NCBI GenBank assembly: GCA_023525715.1
Contig: CM042012.1
Coordinates: 63,063,205 to 63,127,204, forward strand
Reading direction: 5' to 3'
Length of the DNA: 64,000 bases
DNA from: Cichorium intybus
Lineage: Eukaryota; Streptophyta; Magnoliopsida; Asterales; Asteraceae
The notes beneath the pieces were generated by a model. That model searched no databases, was not told where the DNA came from, and saw only the letters and a program-made list of their open reading frames with translations. This document shows positions 11,831-23,763 of this stretch, in pieces. The translations under genes were made by a program, and so were the position numbers. Positions within the stretch are counted from its first letter, which is position 1; every line of letters starts with the position of its first letter.

Positions 11831-12527
11831 CTTTTCATAGGTTAGGTACTGTATTCTTAAGAGTAACTAGGGAAATTATATCATTGTCATTTGTAGGTAT
11901 TATTGGTCCAAGGCAAGTGTGGGGTTGTTTTGAAGAATTTGAATTTTTTGATGACCGCGCCGTGGTCAGGCAAATTGCGCGCCGTGGATTCGTAAACCAA
12001 CCCGATGAGCAGGGGTTGATTTGGGGGTACGCGCACCGCGGTTCGCTCATATCCGCGCCGCGGGAATCGATCGGTCGGTTTTCTTCGATAATAAGGTAAG
12101 CCGCGACATTATTCACACACACCACGCCGCAGAGCTCTGATCATCGAAAATTTCTCGTGTTTTTTCTTGCTCATTTCATTATTGCCACCAAGGTACGTCA
12201 TTCTAGCTTGCTTTTACTTGTTAAAACTAGTGATTAGGCAGTTGATTTGGTTGATTTCTCCAAAAAACTCAAAAACTTAGAAATCACCAATGCTGACTCG
12301 TAGGGTGTTTATTTTGCCAAATAATGACCCTATATGAGTTAGTCGGTACTTAGGCTACCGTGTAGTGTAGTTGGATTGAGTTTAAACAGGTTAGATCATG
12401 ATATGGGATTTGGAATTGGAAACAGCCGCTCGCCACGCCGCGCCCTGTTCTTGGGCCGCACCGCGGTGTGGTGGGGAAGAAAAGGACTAAAATTGAATTT
12501 TTTTTGTGGCTATTTTCTTTTGTGCAG
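11831..12527 (+). other. Element A spacer between gag-protease and env-position ORF
   Basis: No convincing coding sequence. It holds a PPT-like copy GCAAGTGTGGGGT at 11913-11925. Clusters of CG-rich words (GACCGCGCCGTGG, GCGCGCCGTGG, TCCGCGCCGCGG) lie at 11950-12130 and 12425-12470. A likely splice acceptor TTTTGTGCAG ends at 12527, directly before the ATG, suggesting that the next ORF is expressed from a spliced RNA. Confidence 0.55.
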
Positions 12528-13718
12528 ATGTCCTTCAGACTAGACCACCAGTTTCTCCAGTTCCCTGAGGGATTGGATAGCTCTGTGGAGTTTGCCAGCA
12601 AGAGGGATGCACTCGTAGGTTGCCAGGTTCTTGAGGCGATGATCATTGACCGGGATATCCTCAGAGACGCGGGGCTTTGGGGAGAGATCGAGTCATTCCT
12701 CCACCGCAAATGGACCTACGGGGATGCTTCATTCACGTGTCGAGGCTGGGATAGGCTTATGGCCAACCATGACGACATAGTATACACCGCGCTTCTTTTG
12801 GAGTTCCTATCTACTGTCCGTTTTGCACCAGTGTCGACAGAGGCCCGTTCCAGACTGGTACGATTTAGATTGGGGGGAGTGCACAGGGAGTGCAATCTCC
12901 GGGAGTTTGGGAGGCGCACCGGCATCTATACAGAGGCGGACCTCCAGCACCGCCATTTCACGCAGTTTCTTCTGGCGTGCACTTAGGGGCAGCCCTCCAG
13001 GGCTGCCAATGCAGAGGTCTGGGCACCGTTGTCCAATGTGTTCTATGAGGCGGGGACATCCAGGAAGAGCCATATCCGTGATCCGCTTCACCGACTCATG
13101 CACCGCATCGTCTCCACCTCCATCATGCACAGGGAGGGGGGCGAGAAGGTGTCTGGCGAGGACATGACGTATCTCTGGGTCCTCCTTGACCCCTGCAGGT
13201 TCCTTCACCTCCCATTCGCTCTAGCCATCTCGCTATCCACCCGTGCGACAGGCGTATCATCCAGCAGTCCTCTGGCCCGCGGGCATTACATCACCCGCCT
13301 GGCCCGCTCGTATCAGATCCTTACTGCTCCTGTTATGGCATCCTTGACTGCTTTACCTCCAGCTCGCACTACGGCGTGAGCCCTGGAGAACATGGGGCTT
13401 ATCGAGCAGCAGCGCCCAGGTCAGTTCGTGAGGGTGGCGACTGAGGCACCCCAGGACCCCCAGCCAGCTTACGCCCAGTCGGGTAGGAGACGCCGGAGAC
13501 CGGCAGCACCAGCAGAGCCAGCACCACAGCCACAACAGGAGGAGGCGACAGAGCTGAGGCGATTGCAGGATCGGGTCGCTAGGATGGAGGAGCAGTTGGA
13601 GTGGATCGAGGAGGTACTTTTGGAGTTAGCCACACAACAGGGACACCGCCCCCGACCATTCCCAGCCCGAGCCCACGATCATGAGGCTGGTTCTTCCAGG
13701 CCACCAGGTGGCGATTGA
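12528..13718 (+). pseudogene. Element A env-position ORF (Athila third ORF), two in-frame stops
   Basis: A frame of 397 codons runs from the ATG at 12528 to the TGA ending at 13718, interrupted by TAG at 12984 and TGA at 13377. It resembles the Athila ORF family found downstream of pol; signatures are KWTYGDASFTCRGWDRLM and REFGRRTGIY. The second is shared with B (REFGYRIGLY). The C-terminal third has a Pro/Arg-rich stretch and a coiled coil (residues about 340-380; LRRLQDRVARMEEQLEWIEE). I see no signal peptide or membrane segment, so the env label rests on position only. The true function is unknown. Confidence 0.75.
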
Positions 13719-13827
13719 TGTATTTTTTTCTTATTTTCTTTTGGATATCTGTACTGTACTGATGATACTTTCTATTTTTGTTTATATTATATTTTGTTTG
13801 TTTGCATTTAATCTTTTTTTATGAGTC

Positions 13828-14022
13828 ATGCATGTGATACCAAAACTTGGAGGAGTTGTTTCAAGCAAGTGTGGGGTCACTGTGCCCCCTCCACTTGCTT
13901 TGACCACTGGCGTGCTCACTGTTGCGCTACAACTCCAGAATGCTAAATTGAGGACCTTTTTGTTCGTATTTATACCTGTGACACCGAGCACCAATCAAGC
14001 GATCTACCGTCCAAAGGGGTAA
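13828..14022 (+). other. Conserved 3' block with 64-codon open frame (element A)
   Basis: A small ORF starting MHVIPKLGGVVSSKCG has a counterpart in B (52550-52765, minus strand; MQDIPNWKGVVSDKCG) in the same place after the env-position ORF, about 80% identical in DNA by eye. It also carries a PPT-like GCAAGTGTGGGGT at 13865-13877 and ends near GTCCAAAGGGGTAAC. The conservation may be for cis signals rather than protein. Confidence 0.45.
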
Positions 14023-14723
14023 CTCTTTCTCCCTTATTCTAAATAATTTTTGTACAACGGGGACATTGTACGGTTTTAAGTCTGAGGTGTGGACGGTCGA
14101 AAGAGTAGTTTTTGAAAATTTTGCAGAAATGACCGATTTTCAAATTTTAGCAACTTTTTCAAAATTTTTATTAGATTGTAATTTTGAAACGGATAGTTTA
14201 TGACTGTTTATAGCATTGGTATTTTTTGAGAAATACTATTTGGTTGTGATTATGCTATTAGTTTAGTCAAATAAGTTGAGTTTTAGGAGTTAGACGATTG
14301 GGATATTTTAGGATTGGAATTTAGGAAGGAATCGTCAATCTGTGGCCTTTGTTGTTCGAGCCGGTAAGCCTAAAATGGGTGGACTTATGCACCTTGCCAC
14401 CTAAGATCATCTGGTCTGGGATGGTATTTCTGAAAGCTCGTTACACGGACAACATTGAAAGTCATGGACAGTTCCTTAATAGCCTTTAGAATCTGAATGA
14501 TTATGTACACTTCATTGTGGACAGAAAATTTGTAATCAAAGATTATCTAGAAAGCCATGAATTCCAAAGAACATTCCGATTATGTTTTCATGAACTATTT
14601 CACTCTAACTCATAACGCAATAAGCTTTGAAACTAAACACAGTCAAAAATTGTTTGAGTCTTAGTTAAAATCTATTAAAAACTCTCTTGCTTGGGGTCAA
14701 GCAAGGCACAAGTGTGGGGTGTT
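14023..14723 (+). other. Element A 3' untranslated region ending in PPT
   Basis: About 700 bp without a supported gene. It ends with the polypurine tract ACAAGTGTGGGGTGTT (14708-14723), directly abutting the 3' LTR. The matching tract in B is at 51856-51872. Confidence 0.7.
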
Positions 14724-15642
14724 TGACAACGCCTAGTAATATCAAATATTTTAGTCTTTGTTGATCCCTATTCTTAGTGGAAAGAAATAATGAAAATAGG
14801 GACCAAAAGCATGCAATTTGGAAGAAGTTTAAAGATCAAGGCAAAATCAGGCAAAGACGTACGCGCGCCGTAGAATTCACAAACGCGCAACGCGGATATG
14901 AGGCGGTGGAAAGAATTTAAATTCCGATAAAACGGGGATAAACCCCTACGCGCGACACGGAATCCACTTATGCGCGGCGCGGCTTCGACATTTTTGCAAC
15001 TATAAATAGAGGCCTTTAGGTCGAAAAAATTAGTGAAGACCTGGTGTGAAATCGACCCCCAAGGTTCTTTGACTCCGAGATTTAGCTTCAGCAACCATCT
15101 TTTGGTATTTTTATGTTTTTATCTTTAATTTTCAATTAGTAAAGTAGTTAGTGATAGTTGGCTAGTGTCTTTGGGAGTGACAACCATTGACATTGAGTCT
15201 TTGTTTTTGTTTTTATTAAGTTTAGTTACTATTTTGAACCTGTTGGATTTGATTTGGCTAATGATAATCATGCAGTTTATGTTAATTGCTTTGTTTTCGG
15301 TGTTTATGCTTGTGAATGAATTTTTGAGTGATTGGATTGTGTTTAATGTTTGGATTGCCTTTGATTGCTTCTGAATTGGAGATGCACTTCTGATTTCAGT
15401 GGATAACAAGGTTTAGTTAGTGGATTTTAGTTTAGTTAATGCTTGTTTGGAATTGTCTTAGTTTATGGTTTTTGGGATTGTTAGGAACTAGGTCCTCTGA
15501 CTGTAGCGTGACATTGCAGTTGGTAATCTGTCACCTGTCTCGACCACGTAACTCCTGTGGATCGACTTTGACTTCCACTGTGCTAAGTGAGAGTGAGGTT
15601 TATTTTCTTATTTTTGACTGCATGACGACCGCTGCGATGTCA
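14724..15642 (+). repeat. 3' LTR of element A (919 bp)
   Basis: Same ends as the 5' LTR. It has a 12-bp deletion relative to it near 15480 and, at about 14780, lacks a different block from the one missing in the 5' LTR. Confidence 0.93.
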
Positions 15643-16418
15643 TTATGCAAGAACACCCTTACAATGGATTAGTTCCATTCCGGGAAGGGGATGGGATACG
15701 GGGGCGCCCATAAATAAAAGATGATAATAACATGAATTATGAAAGAAATTGGTGTATGCATTGATAATGAATCGTTCAATTTTTGATACTTTATGAATAT
15801 TGTTTCTTTTATGATAATATGTTAAACTTGTGGGTCAAAAACCCATGTTACTCACGAGACTTTCGGCTCACGTATTTTTGTATAAAATGCTATGTACTCA
15901 GGAACAGGATGACTAGCATTGCATCAAAGAAATGAAGAACTTAGAAGCTAACTGGTGATTTGTAGATAAAATCGATGACTGGAAGATAGTTTGATTCTAA
16001 AGACGGTATAGTGATAGTTTATCTAATGAGAGACTTGTTTATGGTATAGTAATACCCTTATAGTGATGTTTTGGCTATGTCCCGAGTTTTGTTGCGCTAG
16101 TTTACTTAAGTCTGGTCGGTATAGATTTTATTCAGATAGCCCAAAGGTCATGCCGAAATTTCGATAGAAATGTTATATTATTTTTGGGACATTAGCTCTT
16201 AAATGTTGTATTGCTTTACTATGGTTGTTTTTTATATGAGTTTGTAACCACCAAAGTTGTTTAAGATTTCTAAACTCAATTGTTTTATTTGGGACCAAAA
16301 GTTTTAAATAATGGTTTAATGATTAAAATAAAAGTTTTTGAAAGATTGAAATTTTTACTTCACGATTGTTTTATAAACTATTACAACAGTTATGATGAAT
16401 AGTAGTTGGGGTGTTACA
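15643..16418 (+). repeat. Gypsy-type 5' LTR, second part
   Basis: Continues the LTR split by A; the first five bases are the second TSD copy. It ends GGGGTGTTACA at 16418, and a PBS-like TGGTATCAAAAC follows at 16422-16433. The tRNA-Met-type PBS and LTR end match chromovirus-like elements. Confidence 0.55.
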
Positions 16419-18113
16419 ATTTGGTATCAAAACCATAGTTTAAGCGAATTAGGTGCCGAGAATCGAACCTAGGCTTAAACTATGTGAGGTTTAAATGACA
16501 ATACAAACTAGGAAAAGATTGTAAGTAAGAGTTATGATACGATATATCGTAAGATAGGTTGATGAACCTAAACTTATAAGATAGGTTGTAGACATATAGG
16601 GTAGTTAGACTATTCATTCTAAGATAAGGCTGGGTTATTAGGGAAATTATGTGTTTGTTTTCCATAATTGTGCATACTTAAGTAAGTATCTACTTATGGG
16701 CAATAAGATTCTCTAATGCCTGTTATCAATACCTATTTTCTGGTGTTAAAGGTTAACATGAACCATAACATGAACCAGTGGACCACGAGACATAGTGGTG
16801 ATGCTAGAAACAAATATGTATAGGTTGTTATAATAATATGGGACCGTACTATCATAACCACATGATATGTATTTGAGTTTGGTGTAATCATATAGGGATA
16901 ATGGGAATTTAGTAAGGGATTCATGTGGAGAGTAGTGAAGAAAATAAATAATGTTTGAATGACATAAGATTGATGTACCTGTGTAATAAAATCAATTATG
17001 ATGGAGAACAATATAGTATGATTGAAAATATTAAAGATAATATAATGGGTATGTACCATGGAGTTGGGAAAACTCAAAATGAAAACTTAAGACAAAACTG
17101 AGATACCTTATATAAATTGGCTACCACTATAAATTATACGTATAAGAACAATATGGAGTATGAAGGAAAACACTAAGAAAAGCATGACCAATATATACCA
17201 ACCAGTTGGAGAAATATGAAACAAAAGAAATATAACTATGTTATACAAATCTTTCCAAGTTTGTGTAGCTAAGAACTCCATTTCCTAACAGAAATAATTT
17301 AAGAATTATGGAATAAAAGAGTTGATTCATGTCATTGCAATGACCGATGTAACAAAAGATTGGAAATGAGGATTATAGAGATGAATATAATCTAATAAGA
17401 AAGGAATATAAGAAACTTAGCCAAAAATAAAAATGTAAGCTATAATAAGTGGTTGCTATTTGGAAATAGCCCATATGATTATATAAAATAAGTAAAACGG
17501 AAACATAGTAGGAAGTAACATGTTTTAACACTTAAGATAATTGCGAGATTTGAATATAATCATCATGATTGGTGATGTGAATTGATTAGGAAAAAAATAG
17601 AACACCTAATCAAGTATTGGGCAAGAAATAAAAGGATAAGAATAAGGAGTACAAACAAGGAATGGGAAGTTATGACTTTTAAACCCAAAATATAACAAGT
17701 AAATACATCTAATAATTTAGGCAAATGGCTAAGTCATGAATATAGTGCTTTAATGAGTAATATAACAAAATAAGTTACATCAATGGGAAAGAAATGAAAA
17801 AAGGAAAAGTGTCAAAGATCTTGATATCTCAGTAGTATACCTCGTTGTACTATGATTTCAATCTAGTAGTCTAATAATGTCAACATAAATTGGAAATTGG
17901 GAAACATAATCATGAACCTTGAGATTGATTATTATCCATGTCCTAGATTCATACGATATCTTGTAGAACAAAGGAATAGTTGATCACTTATCTAAGTGCC
18001 GACTCTAAGAATATGATTCAGATTTCGGCAGTGGCTAAGGAAGCATGCTTTGCGGATTAAGTGGGAGACTTGTGACCAATTGTAGTTGATGACTTGTCCA
18101 GGTGGGAGATTAT
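16419..18113 (+). other. A/T-rich retrotransposon interior, no recognisable coding
   Basis: Begins with the PBS of the split gypsy LTR. It ends with two purine tracts (AAGTGGGAGAC at about 18059 and AGGTGGGAGATTAT at 18100-18113), the second abutting a copia-like LTR. The two ends belong to different element types, so it is probably a junction of two degraded interiors. Open frames here are A/T-rich and show no domain. Confidence 0.4.
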
Positions 18114-19110
18114 TGTAATAGTGTCCAAGGCTATAACTAAATTGGTATGGATTTTCCATTAATAACAGAGTCCTTTTTGGGTTGTCCTCAGTAGTCCAAA
18201 TGGTATTAGGTTAATTAAGAGAGACAAATAAATAGTATATTAATTTCTCATGTTGATGATAATTTAATTAGAAACTAGTTTGTAATTAATTAGAATTAAT
18301 TGGATTTAATTTGGGATTAATTGAAACTGTAAGGATTAAATATTAATTGTTCAATAGTTGGGAAATGGATAATATTGGAAACATGAGGATACGTGAAGAA
18401 GTTAGAAGGATAAACCTTTTAAATTTCGTCCCCCACATGAAGGGATAAGGATATAAGATTTAAATTAAAGATAAGTTGGATTATTTAATCAATTATACTT
18501 ATCCAGTTTGAATTCAAATCAGGTTTATCTCTAAACACCCTTACAAGCTATAAATACTCCTCCCCTGGTCCTCATAACTTCGTCCCACTCTTTGGCTCTC
18601 TCAGTCTTAGCGTTTTCTCTTCTATCTCAGAAGAATCTATAATCCCTCTTTAGGATTATATAGCAAGCTTTCTTAATTGCTAAATCAACCTAATAATTTG
18701 GAATTATTGGGTGCGAACCATTATATATATTATGTTTTGGGTACTACCTTCCTTAGCTTGGATTTGATCTACATCAAGGGTTCCTCAAGCAAATCGGTTT
18801 TGATGAAAGGTTGGTAATCTTGATCCTTTTTGTAGTTTTAATTATCATAGGTAGCATCCTTGTAGGTTTTAGTAAATGTTACTTGCCTTAGATAATTATT
18901 TTGTGTTGCCACTGCTATGTTTGATGTATCTAGGGTATAGAAAACCTATCAGGAGGTGTTGCCAAGTTTGCTTTCTGGTGTTCTTAAGTGTGATTCCATC
19001 AAAGGGATTCAAGTTTGGACACTTTGCATCCATCAAAGTGGCAAGAACAAGATCTCAAAAAAGAAGGTCTTTGGTTAACAAAGAGGTAAATTTCAATTCT
19101 TTTTTGTAGT
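18114..19110 (+). repeat. Copia-like 3' LTR (distant relative of element P LTRs)
   Basis: Starts TGTAATAGTGTCCAAGGC after a purine tract. It follows the same order of words as the minus-strand LTR of element P, including the TTAATTAGAAACTA-type stretch and TTGTTCAATAGTTG. A TATA box CTATAAATAC lies at about 18550. The right end is not defined, so the 3' coordinate is a guess. Confidence 0.45.
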
Positions 19111-20056
19111 GGCAATAATTGTATGGACTTATGATTCTTGTGGATTGTTTTTTAACATGTGACTAGTATATGGTATGCTATATGTTTTGCTTCTACTGCC
19201 ATGTGATCATTCTAAGTATGTTTAAAACCCTACATGAGGACCATCCAACCCTTCTCCATACGGCCCATGTGTTTGTGATCAACGTCATATATGCTTCTCT
19301 CCTGCAATACGTCCATAAAGACTTTTTTACTAAAGTAATTAAATGTCATTGAAGCCAGATTGATTAGTGCATCTGCTTACCTCTTGTTTGACCTTGGGAT
19401 TTGCTTAATTTGGATGATTCGGAAAGTCTTTTCGACCTTTCCGGTTGTAACAAATTGGTGCACGCGATCCTTTTTGGCATTGTACACTCTTTCCAAATGG
19501 TTGGTGAGAAGGAGTAAATCCCCCAAAGCAGTTAAATTTTCGAACCCCATGTCCCTGGCAAGATGGATACCGGCCAGAAGGGCCTCGTATCCCACCTCGT
19601 TATTTGATGTTTGGAAATTAAATATTAAAACCTGGCTAAAATGGCATACTTTCATCCTTCATGGCCTATTCCACCCTGAAAGTGCATTAGGCGGGGTTTA
19701 GCTTGAGTTTGATAACCCTTAAGGTGAGGAAAATCTCCTCAACGTCTTGAAACTTCTCTTGCTCCCGTTTACTTTTGATGACCATATCGTCAACATATAC
19801 TTATACGAAACTCTTTATCTACTCCCGGAAAGCTTGATCTACCTAGCGTTGGTATATTACTCCTGCATTCTTTAGCTCAAATGGCATGTTTTGCAACAAA
19901 TGTTCCATGATTGATGTAGAAAATCGTCTTCTCCTCTTTTTCTTTCTTCAATAGTATCTGATGGTATGATTTATATGCTTCTAAGAAACACTTCCATCTG
20001 TATCCCTGTAGGGAATCTACTTTGTGATCGATCTTAGCAAGCAGGTAGCAATATTC

Positions 20057-20480
<424 letters not shown>

Positions 20481-20888
20481 TTGCCTTTACTAGTTTTCCA
20501 CTTCTGTGTTGATAGTTGTGTTCCTCTTCCCCGACCACCCTGGATGGTCCCACCATATTAGGAGCCCCTTAGAAGAACATGTCTTTATACCTTCGGAGCA
20601 GTGCCACCAAATGCTTGCGAACTCCGACATCCATCGTTAGTCCTATCCTGATAGGCCTGATAGGGCTGTGTGGGCTAGCGTGATTGATGACTTCTACTTC
20701 CTTAGAGTCACATTCCCTAGGTCGCTTGTCCGTATGCGTGATTTCGTTTAATGTAAGTACCTGGTGGAAATCGGCCATCTTTAGGGGACACCTGGCCACC
20801 TTGGCGGCCCCCTTTAGGGCTTTGAACTTTAATGACTCGTTGATGGTGAAAGCTATAACTCCAAACTATAGGATTTCCGGTCATCCTA

Positions 20889-21333
20889 TATCAAGGGTAG
20901 TATCGTATATTTGCATTGTCAGATCTAAAGATTTTTATCTTCTTCTGAAACTGAGTAAAAATTATTTGGTAGAAACGAAGAAAAACTTGAATGATGTCAG
21001 GTTTGTTCTTAATCAAATGTACCCATGTATATCTGTTGTAATCATCTACTATTGTAATGAAATAACGAAAGCCTTGATAAGATGGAACTGAAAAAGGTCC
21101 CCAAATATCACAGTGTATTAAAGCAAAACATTCATCCATCATATCATCTATTCTGCACTTCCATCTTGAGGGGGCTTCCATCTTGAGGGGGAATATCAGG
21201 GGTAGTATTGTATATTTGCACAGAGGGCATTTATGTAAATTAATGTTAAGACTGTTACAGTTGGTTAGTCTGTTAGTATGTTGATTAGCTATGTAATTAA
21301 TGTAATTTCCTGATTCATTAATGACACACATAA
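20889..21333 (-). pseudogene. Copia integrase fragment joined to a copia LTR piece
   Basis: The minus strand reads a copia integrase core (HCDIWGPFSVPSYQGFRYF, VDDYNRYTWVHLIKNKPD, ending IFRSDNA) at about 21170-20910. At 21160-21200 the plus strand has a tandem copy of CTTCCATCTTGAGGGGG, then LTR-like GGTAGTATTGTATATTTGCA. The last word also occurs, with one change, at the other edge of the integrase piece (20896-20915). The fragment is inserted in Tat protease/linker sequence. Confidence 0.7.
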
Positions 21334-21630
21334 CTATTTCGTTCCTTCATTACTCTCTCTCTTTATCTTGCGATATCCTAATAGCATATTGTAGCGTGAA
21401 ATCGCCCTTAACACAACGAATTCTATTGTGACAATCTTCGTTCCCACCCTGTCATAACTCCCAAAGGCGAGGGGGAGATGGATTGTACCAATGGCCAGAT
21501 GTTGTGCCCAAAGAAACCCATAACGAATCTTGAGAAATTTCGAAGCTCTTCGTTCCATGGCATCGGATGTTGTTTGAAAAAATGCTAATGCATGATGTCT
21601 ATGCCTCCTCTGTCCACGTAGAACACTCCA

Positions 21631-22143
21631 TTAATAAGGTAATAAAATATATAACCTATAGATAATAAATAAATAATTTCAAGAGCATTTTTTACTTTCA
21701 TTTTATATGTTTCTAACTATCTAACTTCTGGTACATCCTCAAATCTTTCATTTCAACTAAATGCTACTATAGAATGTTATTTTGAAATTTCAATGTTTTT
21801 TTACTTCTATTAAATAGTTTTTTAATAATCTTAAATAATACACTCTAGTTTTTTTTTAAATAAAAAATCACCAACCATGTGATTATTTTTAAGCGGCTGC
21901 TAGCCTAACTAAATCTAAACTAATAATATAATAACACAAGTGTCCATTATGGCTCGTTTACAAATCTAATCCCAACTCCCAAGTTTACAGCAAAGTATTT
22001 AATTTACATTCACCAATCAAATAATTTGTTTTTTTTGGGCTGCTACCCCATTTAATGATACAATAATACAAGTTGGCTTTGTGGCTCGTTTACAAATATA
22101 TCCCAAACTTTTAAGTGTCAGTGATCCAACACGTTTGTTCGGT
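21631..22143 (+). promoter_or_regulatory. Upstream region of the F-box gene, with a duplicated segment
   Basis: A/T-rich. A segment starting GGCTGCTA and including GGCTCGTTTACAAAT occurs twice, at 21894-21985 and 22038-22115; the second copy ends about 30 bp before the preferred ATG. I see no clear TATA box close to the start. Confidence 0.4.
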
Positions 22144-23217
22144 ATGGCAACAACCATCGCCGACATCCACCCCGACCTCATTCAGACCCACATCCTACCA
22201 CTCCTCGACGGCCCATCCCTTTCCTCCACCGCAACCACATCGTCGTATCTACAAACCCTCTGCACCGATGAGAATCTCTGGTCTCATATCTGCAACTCCA
22301 CTTGGCCGTCAATTACCGACCCACGTCTCCATGACATCATCTCCAACTTCCCCGCCGGTCACCGCTCTTTCTTCCAAGACTCCTTTCCGGCACTAGTCAC
22401 TGACGTCAACCACCACCATCCCAGTCATCTCGACCATTCATTTCATACATGGCCACCCCAAATCATCTCGGCCGTCGACATACGTTACCAAAACGACATT
22501 ATTTACTCCAATGTCGAATTCACTGACACCACAGATGATTTTGTATCGTCGGACTTACGCATTAGATTACATGATGAACCGGAATCCAAACCTGAACCGC
22601 GAATCTTCAAGTCCATCAACATGAAAGTTGACGAGCTCGCTGGTGCAGATGAAGCAACTTTATCACACCTGAAAGAATCCCTGAGTTTGAACTGGATCCT
22701 AATCGACCCAACCCGGAAACGGGCAGGAAACCTATCCAGCATCAAACCGGTTGTTGCAAGGCAAGGCTGGATGAATGAGGATATCCATCTCCTATACGTC
22801 GTCGTTTTACCGGGGTGTGATCAGAATAAGATGGTGCAATGTAGAATACAGGTGGTACTGGGTGTGGATGCAGGAAGGGTGGGATTGCACGTCAAGGAGG
22901 TGATGCTAGAGTTACTAGACTTGGATTTTTGCCGCTTAAAGGGTCGAGATTTTTTGGTAATTACACAAGGGGCGCTTTCGGGAGAAAACAATGTGAAGAG
23001 GAAAATGGTTGATGATGAGCAGAGCCGACGTCGGTACAGAGAGTTTAAGAGGATCTCCATCAACTCTCTATCTCACTTGCAGAGTGAAATACAAAATGAT
23101 ATGGTTATGCCATGCAATTGTTTCTCGCAAAAACTCTTTCATATGTTGAAGGTGAAAATCCGTGTGAGAACATGTGAAGTTTTATTATTTATACTTGTGG
23201 TTGTTATTCTATTATAG
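22144..23217 (+). CDS. F-box family protein (At2g27310-like)
   Basis: An uninterrupted single-exon frame of 357 codons from the ATG at 22144. An in-frame ATG at 22081 exists, but the family begins with a short Met-Ala-Thr-type leader directly before the F-box, so I prefer 22144. The F-box is at residues 6-48 (HPDLIQTHILPLLDGPSLSS, SYLQTLCTDENLWSHIC), followed by FPAGHRSFFQDSFP as in the plant At2g27310/At1g10780-like group. F-box proteins bind SKP1 and present targets to an SCF ubiquitin ligase; the target is unknown. The last about 20 residues (CEVLLFILVVVILL) are hydrophobic and could be a membrane tail. Length fits the family. It is the only intact host gene here and is surrounded by transposon debris. 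Confidence 0.88.
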   Translation: MATTIADIHPDLIQTHILPLLDGPSLSSTATTSSYLQTLCTDENLWSHICNSTWPSITDPRLHDIISNFPAGHRSFFQDSFPALVTDVNHHHPSHLDHSFHTWPPQIISAVDIRYQNDIIYSNVEFTDTTDDFVSSDLRIRLHDEPESKPEPRIFKSINMKVDELAGADEATLSHLKESLSLNWILIDPTRKRAGNLSSIKPVVARQGWMNEDIHLLYVVVLPGCDQNKMVQCRIQVVLGVDAGRVGLHVKEVMLELLDLDFCRLKGRDFLVITQGALSGENNVKRKMVDDEQSRRRYREFKRISINSLSHLQSEIQNDMVMPCNCFSQKLFHMLKVKIRVRTCEVLLFILVVVILL

Positions 23218-23464
23218 TCGATGGATCTATTTCCATCAGTTTGATTGTCAGTTAAATTTTTTGCGTTTCAAATATCTATGTTCGTTTTCGATCTTTTGCT
23301 ATGTAAGTTCTTAATGTATTTCATTGGCAACTTTTGCTTTTGAGCTTTTCCTTTGTATTTGATGAGGATAAGGTTTATTGGCACCGTTTGCTATTTTATG
23401 TCATTCTGGACCACATATCTATATTGGACGTATTTGATATCTCGTTGACTCTTTGACTGATAGT

Positions 23465-23639
23465 TGTTAAAATAAAAGTAACCTCAGTTAGCTAACTTAA
23501 CTAGTTTAGTTTGTTGTTAGAACTATAGTTAATAGTTGGTTAGTAGTTAGTTAGCTTGTGTATATAAGGCAACGTACTTTGTAACTTGATCAAGGTGTTC
23601 CTATCTCTCTTGAAGAGTGGATCAATTTTCTCTATAACA
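23465..23639 (+). repeat. Small copia-type LTR fragment or solo LTR
   Basis: Starts TGTTAAAATAAAAG and ends CTCTATAACA, with a TATATAAGG box near 23561. The word GTTAGTTAGCT recurs, typical of some small copia LTRs. No clean TSD was found. Confidence 0.4.
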
Positions 23640-23763
23640 TGATACCATTCAAGCGTTACAAGCAATATAATTAGTCGAATGTTGTATTTTGTTTTATTCA
23701 TTCAATCCCCATTCGTGTATGGTTTTGATTTATTTTAACACTTACCAAACTCTGAAATGGTTT

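Larger units (their letters stand above)
7549..15642 (+). mobile_element. Element A: Athila-family LTR retrotransposon lacking RT, RNase H and integrase
   Basis: LTRs at 7549-8474 and 14724-15642 start TGACAACGCC and end GATGTCA. A perfect 5-bp TSD, TTATG, lies at 7544-7548 and 15643-15647. The PBS matches tRNA-Asp(GTC), as in Athila elements. The order is gag-protease frame (8622-11768), post-pol hairpin (11788-11830), CG-rich spacer, env-position ORF (12528-13718), conserved 3' block, PPT. Element B has about 3 kb of RT-RH-INT between protease and the post-pol hairpin; here the two are about 20 bp apart. A is thus a deletion derivative that would have needed enzymes in trans. It sits inside an older gypsy LTR. 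Confidence 0.93.

Noticed and set aside
12350..12709. 119-codon minus-strand open frame
   Set aside because: Antisense to the spacer and env-position ORF of element A; no domain.
16733..17077. 114-codon minus-strand open frame
   Set aside because: A/T-rich composition, no domain, no homologous context; chance frame in a retrotransposon interior.
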